Positions 37,398 through 48,819 are shown, numbered from the stretch's first letter. The stretch: 64,000 bases of DNA from Peribolospora baueri (GCA_029717555.1 JAMDHS010000036.1:1-64000); one strand, 5' to 3'. The notes: generated by a model from the sequence alone, not told the origin. A program made the numbers and translations.

Positions 37398-38403
37398 ATG
37401 TCAGCGCACCGCAGGAAACCCGCGACACAGTCCTCTGTTCCTTTGCTGGATCCGCTTCCGAAACCATACTACTTGATCTTTGGCCTCCTCGAACCGCTTT
37501 CGATCCTCGCTGGCTGCGTGTACGCGTACGCCTTCACGGAGAAGTACCACCGCGAACTCGTTCCAGAGGCCTTCCTCCCCGTCACGCCTTCGGGAGGCGC
37601 GGATGGCGGTGGGGTCGTACATGCCGTGAAGGCGGCGGCGGGACAGGGGAGAGGAGGCGAGGCGGTAGCGTTGCATCCCGCCGTACGAATGGCTATAGAG
37701 CAGTTGGGTAGCTGTGAGTACTTCCACCTCCAACTCGCGCGCTTCTCGCTGCGCAGACACCCTGCCCTCTTCTGTTTGCCGGTCGTCTTCGTCTCGGCTT
37801 GCCTGGCGGAGTGCTCGCTCTCTGCTGCAAATATACTGAAAAAATATTGAATGCATCCTGCCGTCCATCGTCCTCTCCTCGTGGCACCCCTCCCGACTCT
37901 CCCTCCTCAAAAGGCTACTTTCTCCTCGCCCTCAACTCCTTCTTCGTTTTCCGTTTCATCCGCAATCGCCTTTCGCACGAGCCTACGCTACAGGAGACGT
38001 TCATCAAGACGTTTCTCTTCGCTCTGGGCGTCGCCGACGTACGTCCTCCTCTTGGCTATCCCCGTTCCCCTCCATGTTAGACATTAGATTGCCCTCGCCG
38101 AGCTGACCTATGTGTTCCTGTCCGAACTTGATCTATCTTTTGCCACTTCACTCTCTCCAGTGGTCCCACATCCTCTCCACCATCCATGCACTCCCCCAAC
38201 CTCGCCTCCACCCCCACCGAACCGCGCGCCTCGACACCCTGAAGCTTCTCCTCACGGACCCGTCCAGCTGGAACTCGCTCCTGTTCGGCAATATCCTCAT
38301 CACATTGTTGCTCTTCTCTGTCAGGTGTGCTTGGTGGCTCGGGCTGGGGAGGGGAACGGTGAAGAGGGAGCAAGGGAGCAAGGTGGCTGGGAAGGGAGAG
38401 TGA
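37398..38403 (+). CDS. Small DUF7704-like membrane protein
   Basis: Predicted membrane protein of 227 residues, three exons: 37398-37713, 37914-38038, 38161-38403. After 17 hydrophilic residues comes LPKPYYLIFGLLEPLSILAG, an N-terminal pattern I associate with fungal DUF7704 proteins (a Pro-x-Pro-Tyr followed by a membrane segment with Glu-Pro). Further hydrophobic segments are YFLLALNSFFVFRFI, IKTFLFALGVADWSHIL and LLFGNILITLLLFSVRCAWW, so four spans are likely. A Gly/Ala-rich loop in the first exon looks like a lineage insert. The family has no known function. The assignment to DUF7704 is from memory of the motif and is moderate. Confidence 0.7.
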
Positions 38404-39011
38404 TGCGTTAAGGTCGGCATTCCTCGTGAGACTCATAGGACGCGCTCGGTCGGATCTGGCGTGCTTCCGGACGTCCATTGGCACGCGAGCGGTTTGTGTG
38501 TGTCCCAAGTGACCTCCTTTGCAAGCCTTGTTCGAATGCTTTCCTTCTGGCCGAGTTACTCTCTGCGAGCTCGCCAGAAGAGATCGGCGCATGCGCTAAA
38601 CCGTCTCCCACTTCGTCAAGCCTCAGAGAGCTTCTCGCCGCTGTACGACGCACCCATGCTGCCGCAGTAGATTGTGAGGTGCTGGAAGCCGGTAGCGATT
38701 GCGATTGCCGATGACCGTCGCCATAAGTCTTGATCATTTACTTCCTCCTCTGTCTCGACCGACGATTTCTGCTTCGTACGTGCGTTTCTCTCTCCTCGTA
38801 GTCCCTAGAGTGCATTGAACGCACCGGGTAGAGAGGGAGAGAGAGCGAGAGAGAGAGAGCGCGCGGTGCGGCGGCCTTCTTCCTCCTCGAGCGCCCTTCG
38901 TAGTCGCGTCCTTCCTGTCGAGCGGACCGTTGGCTAGGCTTCACTCGTCGCCTTCTGGTCTCCGTTGATCCCTTCGATTCCATCGACTCATCAAAAGGCA
39001 GCATCCCCGCC
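38404..39011. other. Spacer before apyrase gene
   Basis: 608 bp on the same strand. It contains a GA-rich microsatellite (38829-38860, GAGAGA units) and an AT-poor leader before the apyrase ATG. A minus-strand open frame at 38408-38737 has no recognisable features and was not accepted. Confidence 0.35.
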
Positions 39012-42000
39012 ATGCCCCGAAAACCGAGCGCCTATTCTCCTGATGCCCTCGCTCCGCGGGCCCCCGTGCCTGCCTGGTCGGCGGGCCGACGGTATGGCAT
39101 CGTCATTGATGCCGGCTCGTCCGGCTCGAGGCTGCAGGTTTATTCGTGGAAGGAGGACGAAGTAGAGAGAGAAGAGCGGAGGAGGAAGGGGGAGACGCTC
39201 AAGGCCTTGCCTAGGGTCGAGAAGGGCATCGTCCACGGGGACGACTGGCAGATGAAAGTGGAGCCTGGTGAGTGCGCCCGATGCCCATTGGGGTTGGCTG
39301 GTCGACGAACCAGTACGAGGATCATGTTTTTTTCAGCCCTTACTCGGGCTTGGCCCAGTTGGTTCGGTCGTTTGGCCCAAAGTTGGAACAAGCTTTTACC
39401 CCTGATCTCACCTTTTCCACGGGCCACATGTGATCCCCCACTTCGCAGGCATTTCCACCTTCGGCGCCTCTCCTACGTCCGTTGGTGCCTACCTACGACC
39501 TCTTTTCGACCACGCGCTTTCCATCATTCCGGCAGCCTCCGTGCCCTCAACGCCCGTCTATCTCTTGGCCACCGCCGGCATGCGCCTCCTTCCGTTAGAA
39601 CAGCAGCGCGCGGTCCTCGCGGAGGCCTGTGGCTTCATTCGTAATAACTACGCCTTCTATCTGCCGGACTGCTCGGATAATGTAAAGGTCATCTCAGGGG
39701 AAGACGAAGGTCTGTACGGCTGGGTGGCGATCAACTATCTCCTGGACGGCTTCCACAATGATCAAGTCGGCGTCACTTCCTCCGGAACGACGACCACAGC
39801 AGGGACGAGCACGTACGGCTTCCTCGACATGGGCGGCGCCTCTACGCAGATCGCCTTTGAGCCAGGTCCGCAAGCGCGGATTGAGCATGAGGAGAACTTG
39901 ATCAACGTGAAATTCAAGATGCTCGACGGAAGTGAGGTCGTACACCCCGTTTTCGTCACCACTTGGCTTCGCTTTGGTACCAACAAGGCGCGGGAACGCT
40001 ACGTGCAGGCAAAAATCAAGGCCCACCCTCCATCTCCGTCAAGCGGTTCTTCATCGAGCAACCAGACCGGCGCGGGCGCCAGTGCAGAAACGGGTGCAGG
40101 AGAGAAGGCGGTGATGACGGTCGACGACCCGTGCTTGCCCAAGGGCCTCGTGCTATCAGAAAAGGCCCAAGGCGATACGCCCTACGTTCTCGTCGGCACC
40201 GGTTCCTTCTCCTCTTGCGTTCGGACCACCACTCCGCTCCTCGAGAAGGACGCCTACTGCGCGAACCCTCCATGCCTCTTCGCGGGGGTGCACGTCCCTC
40301 CCATCGACTTTGACGTATCCCACTTCATAGGCGTATCCGAGTATTGGTACTCCTCCAACGACATCTTTGGTCTCGGTGGCATTTACGACTATGTCGAGTT
40401 TGAAAAGGCGGCGGAAAAGTTCTGTGCGAGGGAGTGGACGGATTTGAAGACGGATTTCGATGGAGGAGTGACGTGGGGGAAAGGCATCGACATGGGCCGA
40501 TTGGAGATGCAGTGCTTCAAGGCTGCTTGGATTGTCAACGTGAGTAGTACTCGTAGGGTAACAGGTGACGCGCGTCGAGGATTTTTTTTTTTTTTTTTTT
40601 TTTCCTTCCACGATATGTTGACCTCCGACGTTTTCCCAACCCGAATTCTCAGGTGCTTCACGAGGGTCTCGGCCTTCCTCGACTTATAGATCCGGGTGGT
40701 ACGGGCGATGGCAGGAACCACACAGACCAGGCAGTGGACAAGGCGGAACAAAAGGCTCTCTTGACATCCAAACCGGGCTTTCAGAGTGTCAACGAGGTGA
40801 ACGGGCTTGCCATCAGCTGGACGCTTGGCAAGATGGTTCTTGAAGCCAGTCGTGCCGTGCAGGCGCCCTCGTGGCACCTTTCGGACGCGACGAGCGGGCT
40901 AGGTTCTCAACTGGACAAATTCCGACCAGCGGGCAAAAGGGTGGCGCGCTCGCCGTTTCTCTTTCTTCTCCTCGCCCTGGCTCTGGTCACTTGCGTCTGG
41001 AGTTGCATTGGCGGAAGAGGAGCCAAAAGAAGGCGCAAGGCCATCGTCGACTGGATGCCCTCAGCTTTCGCCTTCGGATCAAGGTGGGAGAGAAACGATT
41101 ACGTCTTGGCCAATCTGGAGGATGGCGAAGACGAAGCGAGCACGGGCGCTCCGAGCGCGCACTCCAGCTTCTCTCTTTCCTCCGCCGTGGGACGGGCGGG
41201 GTCGCTGTCGATGCCCAGCTCTCCCACCCTCTCGCGTTTCCTCTTGCCTTTGCGGAGACTTGCCTTGCGCTTGACCTCCTCCGTTCGGTCTCAGAGCCGG
41301 CGCGCATCTATGCCAAGACTGGCCCATGTGGGAGGCGCGTTCGGCCACTCGCGTCCCGCCCTCCGTCAGACTTGGTCCTCACCGTCTCTGGTCGAGTTTG
41401 GAGAGGGGGACCTGATTGGACCGACCGACACGTCGTCGGAGCAGGCTACGCCCACCGTCTATGCCGCTCCTTTACCGCACCACGCATCGTCGTCGGTGGT
41501 GCACGTCCTCTCGCAACGAAGGACGGACGGATCAGTCACTCCTACCCTGTCCTCTCGCGGCTCCAACTCTTCCTCTCCCGCTCCACAAATCAGCACGTTT
41601 GCCTCGGCGTACGCCTACGCGAACGGAAGCGCGCTCTCGCAGCCGCCCACTCGCTCCGTCAGCCCGGCTGGCGGGATGTCGACGACGACGAGAAGTTCTA
41701 CGACCATGGGAGTGGGAGGAGGAGTAGGAGGAGGGGGAGGAATGATGCCGGCGACGTCTGCGTGGATGAACAAGAGCGTCTCGAGACGGAGCGCTGGTGG
41801 AGGTGGCGGCCGGGTCAAACGCGATTCGAACGCCTATGTTCCAGATGACCATCGTTTCGCTGTTGGCGGCAACGTCGATGATGCTGGATTCGAAGAGGCG
41901 CCGCTGCGCTCGACTTCTTCGTCTCCCGTACAGGGCAGGTCGTCATCTTCGTCCTCTCACGGCAGGCCAGCGCAACATCATTATCTTCATCATCGGCCTC

Positions 42001-42320
42001 CCAACCTATTGTTTACTCACAGCCCAGGAGGAGCAGCCTCACCGGCGCCGCCGGTCATCGACCCGCCAGAATCGCCGATCCCACCACCGACGATGGACCG
42101 CGACCGGCCCTCGTCGGTGGCGCAGAGTTCGGCGATGAGTAGGAGCTCCTCCGCCGTCAATCTGAGCACGCTCGTCGGGAGGACCGGGCGGTCTTCTGCC
42201 GGTGCTGGAGCTGGGGCCAGTGGAGCGTGGGTGGGGCTGGGCATTGGAGCGGGAGCGGGGACTGGAGTGGGGAGTGGGTCAGCGCAAAACTTGATGGGCA
42301 CGGATGATGAGACAGACTGA
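39012..42320 (+). CDS. YND1: Golgi-type apyrase / nucleoside diphosphatase (GDA1-CD39 family)
   Basis: Hydrolyses nucleoside di- and triphosphates in the Golgi lumen, removing the GDP/UDP left by glycosyltransferases. Three exons, 39012-39267, 39449-40539, 40653-42320, code 1004 residues. Apyrase conserved regions are visible in order: YGIVIDAGSSGSRLQVYSW (ACR1), YLLATAGMRLL (ACR2), SGEDEGLYGWVAINYL (ACR3), FLDMGGASTQIAFEP (ACR4) and CFKAAWIVN. A single membrane helix follows at about 547-570 (FLFLLLALALVTCVWSCIGG), as in yeast Ynd1. The remaining about 430 residues are Ser/Gly-rich, low-complexity and probably cytosolic; in yeast the equivalent tail is regulatory. No N-terminal signal is obvious, also as in Ynd1. 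The second intron holds a T22 run. Confidence 0.92.
40582..40603 (+). repeat. T22 homopolymer inside an intron
   Basis: 22 consecutive T on the coding strand in the second intron (40540-40652) of the apyrase gene, followed by CC and another pyrimidine stretch before the TCTCAG acceptor. Confidence 0.9.
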
Positions 42321-43567
42321 TGGATGACGTCGGTGGTAAGTTTGGTTCGAGTTTTCTGCTCGCTACCTCTCCATAACGTCGCGTACGTTGCCTCGCCATC
42401 CCTCCCCTCTCTCTCTCTTTCTTGTTCTTGATGGGGGCGTTCTTCTTCTTCCCTCACTTCTCCTATATTGCCTCCCTTTCTTTCTCTTCCCCTTTTCTTC
42501 CCTCCCTTCCCCGACGTTTAATAGTTCCTTTCGTCGAGGCCGTTTTAGTCGATATGGATGTATCTGTCCTGCCTGCATACCCGTCTCCCTCGTGTCTGTT
42601 GTTCCCCTGGTCGTCTTTCTCGGAATATTCGAATGCCAGCCTGCCAGCATGGAGAGCGGAGCGCAGCCACGGACGTGAGCAGCGAAGCGCGTCGAGTCTG
42701 GAGTGTTTGTGCGCTCCCGATGCTCATGTTCGTCGGAAGGCCCATATCATGCCAAGTTCAGTAAATACATCCCTTCACCATTGCTCCTACGATCGAAGGG
42801 GAGTGGATTCCGTGGCTTGCCAGCGCGGGTGGCAGACGACACTCGAGTCCCCCCACCTTTGGGGACTGACTGACTTTGAGCGCTTGACAGCCCAGTTCAC
42901 TATCACGCGCAAGGTGGGAGGGCGGCTGCGGCATTCGACCGCGTCGGGGAGATATGGGCGGGTTAAAGTTGCATGTTCGCCTCGGCCGATATGTAACCGT
43001 CTCACTCACCAAGCGCCTCCCACGTTGCGGGCGGCGACTGGAGCGCTGCGAAGAAAGCGAAGCCAGACCTGCAACAACAGGGCCAAAGCAAGGGAGGAAG
43101 AGGAGGAGGCAGGGGCTCGACGCGAGGTGAGTGTGGTGTTCGCCGTCGTCGCCGTCTTAGCGAGGAGGGGACAACGGAAATATTTCTCGACGTCGTCTTT
43201 CATATTCATCTTGCTGCATCCCTCTGGCTGTCTCCACTCCCTCCTCCTCCTCCTACTTCCTTCTTTCCTTCCTTCCGCCATCGTCATCTTCATCGCCGTT
43301 GCCATCGCCTTCGATGCTACAGCATCCTCACCACCACCATTCTCATCATCCACAACTACACCGCGTCGCCCTCGTTTCTCCTCCGTGCATCCTCAGCGAT
43401 CGGCCCACATTCATCCGTCCCGCTCGCACCGCCTTTGATAGCGCCGAGCAAAGAACACGGCAACCAACCCGCGCTCGCCGATGTGCACCGAACGGCCCTG
43501 AGCAACCATCATCACCTCCTCCGTCGGCCCCTCCCATTTACGTTCTCCATCCGCCCTCGGATCGGCG
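42321..43567. other. Intergenic region between apyrase and unknown gene
   Basis: 1.25 kb on the same strand. It is C/T-rich, with TTCTTCCTTCC-like blocks at 42410-42515 and 43240-43290. A plus-strand open frame at 42422-43438 is hydrophobic at first and Arg-rich later, without conserved features, and was not accepted. A spliced 5' exon of the next gene could lie here. Confidence 0.35.
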
Positions 43568-46414
43568 ATGGAAGGCGGGGATCTCTGGGCGCGAAAGGAG
43601 GACACGTACGCGGACCGAGGAGGGAGTGTCGAAGGATGGGCGGGGCGAGGGCCGCGAAGGTCTTCCTTGTCCTTCTATATACCCAAAGCTACCGCCTACT
43701 CTGATACCGACGACGACGACGTCGGCCGTTCGCCCTCCCCGAGCGCGACCGCTTGGTCTTCGGCGTCGGTGACCAGCAGTGGTGACTCGTTCGAGGCGAG
43801 CGGCTCCGCATCCGCGCCCATGACCAGGAGCACCAACGACGGGCACGCCTTCTCCTCCACCCCTCCTTCGCACCAGGCTGAAACGCCGCTGTGGTGGGAG
43901 CATGTCCTCCCGCCCGGCCAGCTCAGTGAGCGATTGAGGCAAGCGCAACGAGGTGAGGACGTAGGGAAGACCGGCGGCGTCGACGTAAACGCCGGCCCTG
44001 GTTCATTGCGTTTTCCAACTCGTCCTGGCGAAGCGGAGCGAGCCTTGGATAAGGCGGCGGGGAAGAGGCGAGCCGTGGAGGGGATTGTTCCATGGGGACG
44101 TTTGACCAGCGAGAGCGGCTCGGATGCCTCGAGCTTGGAGGGGGAACAGGAGGACAAGGACGCCACGAGCATGGACAAGTCGGTCGGGCAAGGGGAATCC
44201 TCCCGCTCCAGCCGTCTCTTGAACAGTTATGAGCGGGGCACGTTGCAGCGCCGTACCGCCAGCATTACCGCTACCTACAGGCACTACTCCGTGCCATATG
44301 ATGACCTTGACGCACCACCTTTGGACGGTCCCGCTTCGGTCCCTTCTTCTTCCCCTAGTCAGCGATCCAGGCGGCCCTCCCCAGCGCGCCAGCGTCTCGG
44401 CTGGGACGGTCTACGCTTTGAGCCCATCTCTCACTATGAGACTGATGGCCGAGCGTCTTGGGCGGGTGATTCCACGGAGACACCCGTCGCGCTCGAGACC
44501 AACACTCGTAACTCTCTCGAAGGCGGCTCCACTTCCGATCCCTTCACCTGCGGTCCTCACCGTCGGCCTATCGTCACCGGTTCGTCTCGCTCAGCGCCGA
44601 CGAGCAAGGCTTCTTCGTATGCCAACCTGCGCGGTCTTTTCCAATTCCAAGACGACACGGCAGCTTCAGAATGTAACGATGGAGTCTGGAGTGAGCCAGA
44701 CGATACCGGAAGTAGCACTCCCACGGCGGCGGCGGATACGGGAAGTGGGACGGCGCGGGGACATGCACGATCAAAGTCTGGGCGTGCGAGGCGAGAACGT
44801 CGAACTCGAGCTGCTGCTCCTTCGGCGCCAGCTTCCAGTTACGCCACCGCCCGTCAGACACCTTACGAATCTGGCTTGGCCACCCCTTCCAACTCTGGTC
44901 GGCCCAGCGCCAACGACGTCAAGGGGCCCGCCGACCCCCTGCGCCGCGTCGCGCAGGAGCCAGCTAATGACGACCCACCTTCCTCCAATTCCTCCACCCC
45001 GGACATCGCCGTCTCTTCTTCTAGCCACTCGGTTGACGCGACGAAGCTATCGCTTTCGCGCAGTTTGGCGAGGCCCTTTCGACCGCTAAAGCCGGCAGTT
45101 GTGTTCCTCTCGGTCTCCTTCTTCGCCGTGACGACGCTGATGACTTTCCTGTTCATGAGCTACGTCCTGACGGTATGGGACGACTTGAACGCACGTACGC
45201 GCATGGCCGGTCGCATCGCCGGAAGGGCGACACGGCGGATCGAGGCGGGGATGAGGTGGGGGAAGGAGGTGGTCGGACAGTTGGCGGATGGGGCGAGAGA
45301 GGTGGTCAGTGGGGGCGGGGCTGGGTCGGGAAGCAGTGCGGCTAATAGTGCCAGGGGCACGCCCGCCGCTAGCAGAGGGGAGCCTGCCGAAGGGTACGGG
45401 TACGGAGAGGGGGGCGCCTTTGGCCGTCAAGGCGATGGCGGTCGATCCGGTTCGACGTCATCTTCGCTTCCGGGCGTGACGACAGACGGCAGCGCCGAAA
45501 GCGGCGGCGGCGGTGGGAACTGGTACGGACTGTCGGACTTTGTGGACGCCGACTTTCAGCTGTACGGCCGGACTCCTTATCAGGCACTGTTCGTGTACCT
45601 GGTGCGGTTCGCCAGGAGGTTTGTGCCTTCGGGGATCAAGTACATCTGGAAAGCGGGTGCGAAGAGGAGAATGAGGAAGGGCAAGAGGGAAGGCCGCGGC
45701 ATGGGAGGAGGTTTCTATGACGGAGCGACGAGGAGCAACGACGGTCGACGGTCGAATTGGAGGAGAGACGACTACGATACGGGTGTCACAAGTGCCGGTA
45801 CGATCACGTCTACTACCGAGGACGACGAGGACGAGACGGGCGTCACATCGGACGAAGCGACACAGCGATCTCGACAGCGACAGCAGCAGCAGCAACGCCC
45901 CTCTCGAGCCCCGTCTCCTTCGCGCTCACGACCGGGCTCGAGCTCGTCGCGATCAGGTGGGACAACGGACAAGGGCGGTCGCACACCTTCCTCCTCCGCC
46001 CTCCCTCCACGACCACCACTGAGCGTGCTCATCTCGTCCATCCTCTTCACCATCGTTGTCGCTCTCATCTCTTCCTTTACGCAATCTATCGCGAACCGGC
46101 ACAAGGCCGCTGCCGCCGCCGCCGCAGCGGCAGAAGAGCGCTCCTCGCCTTCTTCTTCTGGTGGTTTCGCCGCCGCTGCAGCTGCTTCGGGGCGAGCTAT
46201 ACCGCGACGGTGGCGACGGAGACCTGCGATGTCAACTGCGGCGGGAGTAGCAGCAGCGGCGGCGGCGGCGGAAAGTAGGAGAAGTAGAAGCGGAAGGTCG
46301 AAGAGGAGTAGTAGGACGGGGAGGAGGTCGACGACGACGAGTGCGAGCTGCTCGGATTGGGATAGCGATGGTGCTGTGTCGATGGGCGGGGACGAGGATT
46401 CCAGGTTTTGTTGA
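43568..46414 (+). CDS. Unknown 948-residue protein with two membrane segments
   Basis: Intronless 948-residue reading frame that I do not recognise. The first about 490 residues are Ser/Thr/Pro-rich and polar, with scattered Arg and acidic clusters, so probably disordered. A strong membrane segment follows (about 507-535, VVFLSVSFFAVTTLMTFLFM onward). The part after it holds an amphipathic Arg-rich stretch and a folded-looking patch near 650-700 (YGLSDFVDADFQLYGRTPYQ, then ALFVYLVRFARRF). A second membrane segment is at about 814-838 (VLISSILFTIVVALISSF), followed by alanine runs and a basic tail ending in acidic residues. Codon use and the long open frame support a real gene. The frame is open back to 43439, so translation could begin on an upstream exon; 43568 is the first ATG. 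Confidence 0.65.
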   Translation: MEGGDLWARKEDTYADRGGSVEGWAGRGPRRSSLSFYIPKATAYSDTDDDDVGRSPSPSATAWSSASVTSSGDSFEASGSASAPMTRSTNDGHAFSSTPPSHQAETPLWWEHVLPPGQLSERLRQAQRGEDVGKTGGVDVNAGPGSLRFPTRPGEAERALDKAAGKRRAVEGIVPWGRLTSESGSDASSLEGEQEDKDATSMDKSVGQGESSRSSRLLNSYERGTLQRRTASITATYRHYSVPYDDLDAPPLDGPASVPSSSPSQRSRRPSPARQRLGWDGLRFEPISHYETDGRASWAGDSTETPVALETNTRNSLEGGSTSDPFTCGPHRRPIVTGSSRSAPTSKASSYANLRGLFQFQDDTAASECNDGVWSEPDDTGSSTPTAAADTGSGTARGHARSKSGRARRERRTRAAAPSAPASSYATARQTPYESGLATPSNSGRPSANDVKGPADPLRRVAQEPANDDPPSSNSSTPDIAVSSSSHSVDATKLSLSRSLARPFRPLKPAVVFLSVSFFAVTTLMTFLFMSYVLTVWDDLNARTRMAGRIAGRATRRIEAGMRWGKEVVGQLADGAREVVSGGGAGSGSSAANSARGTPAASRGEPAEGYGYGEGGAFGRQGDGGRSGSTSSSLPGVTTDGSAESGGGGGNWYGLSDFVDADFQLYGRTPYQALFVYLVRFARRFVPSGIKYIWKAGAKRRMRKGKREGRGMGGGFYDGATRSNDGRRSNWRRDDYDTGVTSAGTITSTTEDDEDETGVTSDEATQRSRQRQQQQQRPSRAPSPSRSRPGSSSSRSGGTTDKGGRTPSSSALPPRPPLSVLISSILFTIVVALISSFTQSIANRHKAAAAAAAAAEERSSPSSSGGFAAAAAASGRAIPRRWRRRPAMSTAAGVAAAAAAAESRRSRSGRSKRSSRTGRRSTTTSASCSDWDSDGAVSMGGDEDSRFC

Positions 46415-46943
46415 TGATCCTGTATCGGCGTCCTTTCCCAGTCGACGTCGACGTCCTCCTTTCCATTGGCTTTCTCCTTTTGTTTGCGTGTGTGCTCTAG
46501 TCAGTGTGTCCTTCTAATCTCAAGGCCGCCGACGTCGTCTCCATCTCCGTCTCCATCTCTCTACGACTCTCGCTGTTTACTCTCTCTCATTCTTCCCAGT
46601 CCATCCCGTTCCCCGGTTTTCATGTGGCATCCATCCCTACTACGCATTTTCAGAAGTTTTCTTCTCCCTCTCTCGTTCGTTCATGTCCTCGTCTCGGTCT
46701 CCCATTCCCCTGGATGCCGGGCGGATCTTTGAAATAATAGCGGGATACCCCGAGCGTCCATTCGTCGTCCAATATCGAGCGCGCTACATACGTACACGTG
46801 TACGATCTGCACAGTCGGCCAAGAAAGCCAGCCATTCCATCGATCGGTCCATCGTACCGGTGCGGAAGGGCATCGGCATGGGTCAGCCAGCCTTTGGGTC
46901 GGCTAGCCCGCATCTTGGGCGGACAGACAACCTTGTGAGGTGT
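46415..46943. other. Convergent 3' region
   Basis: 529 bp between converging stops. It is C/T-rich on the left and holds an ATACGTACACGTGTACGATC palindromic patch near 46789-46808. No gene is supported. Confidence 0.35.
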
Positions 46944-47628
46944 TCAAGCCGGGGTGGCGCCAATCTCCTGCGCAACCTGTGTCACAATCAAATCACGCAT
47001 ATCACGTACGCGGGACCGCCGGCGTTCATATCATGAGCGACATTTCCGGCAAGCGCCCGTGGATGGATACCGCTCCTCTTACTCACCTCCTGGGAAAAGT
47101 TGAGCTGGTTGCCCTGCTGGTCAGAGTAGATGCAGAACACCCTGGCTTCCGTGTTTGTGTTCTGGCCGGAGAAGTCGCCTGGTAGGGGGAGCCCGGGGGG
47201 AGAAGCATCTCATCAGCATCGGGGATAACGGGAGAGAAGCGCGACGATGAAGGGCGAGAGGTGCGAGGACGCACCGGGTTGACAGTAGGTCTGCTGGAAA
47301 GTGACATCCGAGGCCGGCTTGTGGTTCACCGCGGCCCACTCGGCGCTGTAGTTCTGGCTGCAAGCGGGCGATACAAGTCGATCAGCGTCGGGTCGGCACA
47401 AGAGATGGGGGAACTCGACCGGCCGCTCTCTCTCGAGACTCACCACGCAGAGTTGTAGGCGTCACAGAAAGCGGTGCCGTCCTGGGACTGGTGCTGGACA
47501 AGAATGCGGTTGTCCACACGTTTGGCGAGCGTAGTAGCTTTGCCATGCTCGATAGGCGTGGCGAGAGCGGGGGCGGCCAGGACGGCGCTGGCTGCGGCGG
47601 CGAGAAGGAAGGAGGAGACGGCGACCAT
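46944..47628 (-). CDS. Small secreted protein with KEX2 site
   Basis: A 130-residue predicted secreted protein, four exons: 47628-47444, 47357-47275, 47178-47087, 46976-46944. The start is a clear signal peptide (VAVSSFLLAAAASAVLAAPA), followed by a short pro-segment ending in Lys-Arg (TTLAKR), a KEX2 cleavage site. The mature part would be about 93 residues with four cysteines in FCDAYNSACQNY, TYCQPG and RVFCIYSD, enough for two disulfides. The last exon codes VAQEIGATPA. I do not recognise a family. Its build is that of a small cysteine-containing secreted protein, as found among cell-wall or effector-like proteins. A TATA-like box lies about 100 bp upstream, and the transposon inserted about 540 bp upstream. 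Confidence 0.82.
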
Positions 47629-48170
47629 GTGGGGCAGCTTTGAAATAGAAGACGAGGAGAAGGAGGGGGGCAAGACGAAAGACGAAAGAGATGGTGGAGA
47701 CGGTGGCGGAGGAGGTGGAGCCGCACTCCTTATATCTTGTTCTTGTTCACGTCGGCGACATGGAAGTCGTTACGGCACGGCACGTAGGCCGACGACAGCC
47801 GGGCTGAGGATTGCGCCGGCGCGAGGCTGACGGTGCTAGAGAGAGGAGGAAGGTGGTGAGCACCGCCTCAGCGAACGAGACATGGACGGCGTTGCGATGC
47901 TGCGCTGCGAACGGGCCACATGCTGAGCGTGGAGAGCAAGAAGAAGGAGCAATGCGGCGTAAGCGTCCCCACAAGCACGCCGGACCGGCCGGCCCGCGGC
48001 ACAGCCAGCCAGCCAGCTAGCTGTACGCGCCACACTAATGCCAGCCCTGGTCGCACAACCTTGATGACTCGGAACGGCCGGCCTGGGCGAGGCTGAGGCG
48101 AGGACGGTCTCGTGAAGGCGCTGACGGTCAGTCTCGACAGCACTTCCGTACATCCGAACTGAACCAACTA
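47629..48170. promoter_or_regulatory. Upstream region of the secreted protein gene
   Basis: 542 bp between the secreted-protein start and the left end of the transposon. Apart from the TATA-like box it holds a GCCAGCCAGCCAGC repeat near 48004-48020. No further gene is supported. Confidence 0.4.
47729..47735 (-). promoter_or_regulatory. TATA-like box of the small secreted protein gene
   Basis: Reads ATATAAG on the minus strand, about 100 nt before the ATG at 47628. Position and sequence fit a core promoter element; such boxes are rare in this GC-rich window, which makes it stand out. Confidence 0.5.
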
Positions 48171-48400
48171 CAGTCAACCCTGTCCGGTAGTATACGGGTC
48201 CCTATGCATGCCTTCGCATAGTGCATAGCGTTCTCCCTTTCCCGTTTGCTCCCCAGCCAAAAATTGACAATCCCAGCCAAAACACGGGTCTATGTATATG
48301 CTTACTAAAACCTACCGCATATTGCATAAGCACTGACACCGGTGCCCGCCTACCATCTCGGCATGCATAGTTAGGGTCAGGGTCACGTGCATCCTCGCGG
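48171..48400 (+). repeat. Left terminal inverted repeat of the transposon
   Basis: About 200-230 bp that match the right end (50700-50917) in inverse orientation, including the shared blocks GCATAGTGCATAG/CTATGCACTATGC, CAGCCAAAA, CACTGACACCGGTGCCCG and TCGGCATGCATAGTTAGGG. Divergence is visible but modest. Confidence 0.8.
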
Positions 48401-48819
48401 GTCGTTTCTGTTGGAGTTTGGCGGCGACGAGCACCGTGGTTACGCGGCTGAAAGCGGACATGACTTATGTAAGCAGCTGTACTGCTACTCGGCCTAGTTC
48501 TCGCCCGTCTTCCTTCTTCCTCTGCGGTTTTCCTCTTTGTATGCTCTCTTAACAACCACAAACCAGTAACATCCAACTTTCGTCCACCTCCAGTTCTAAC
48601 ATTACTACAGTTTAGCCATCTCCGTCGTCCGCGTCTCACCCACTGCCTCTTCAAGATGGATCTGCCGATGAACCGAAGAATCAATTGCGATACGGCAACG
48701 TAACGCTCAAAAGCTCGCCTCGCCGTGTTAGACTATCTTCGTGATCCCATGTGAGTGGATAACGCATTGCTGCAGCGATAAGCATGCGGTGAGAGACTGA
48801 CGCATTTATTTCATTGTCT

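Noticed and set aside
42422-43438. 338-codon plus-strand open frame between apyrase and the unknown membrane protein
   Set aside because: Starts in a pyrimidine-rich leader, giving Phe/Ser/Leu runs that imitate a membrane protein; the rest is Arg/Ser-rich without conserved motifs. It could only be a 5' UTR.
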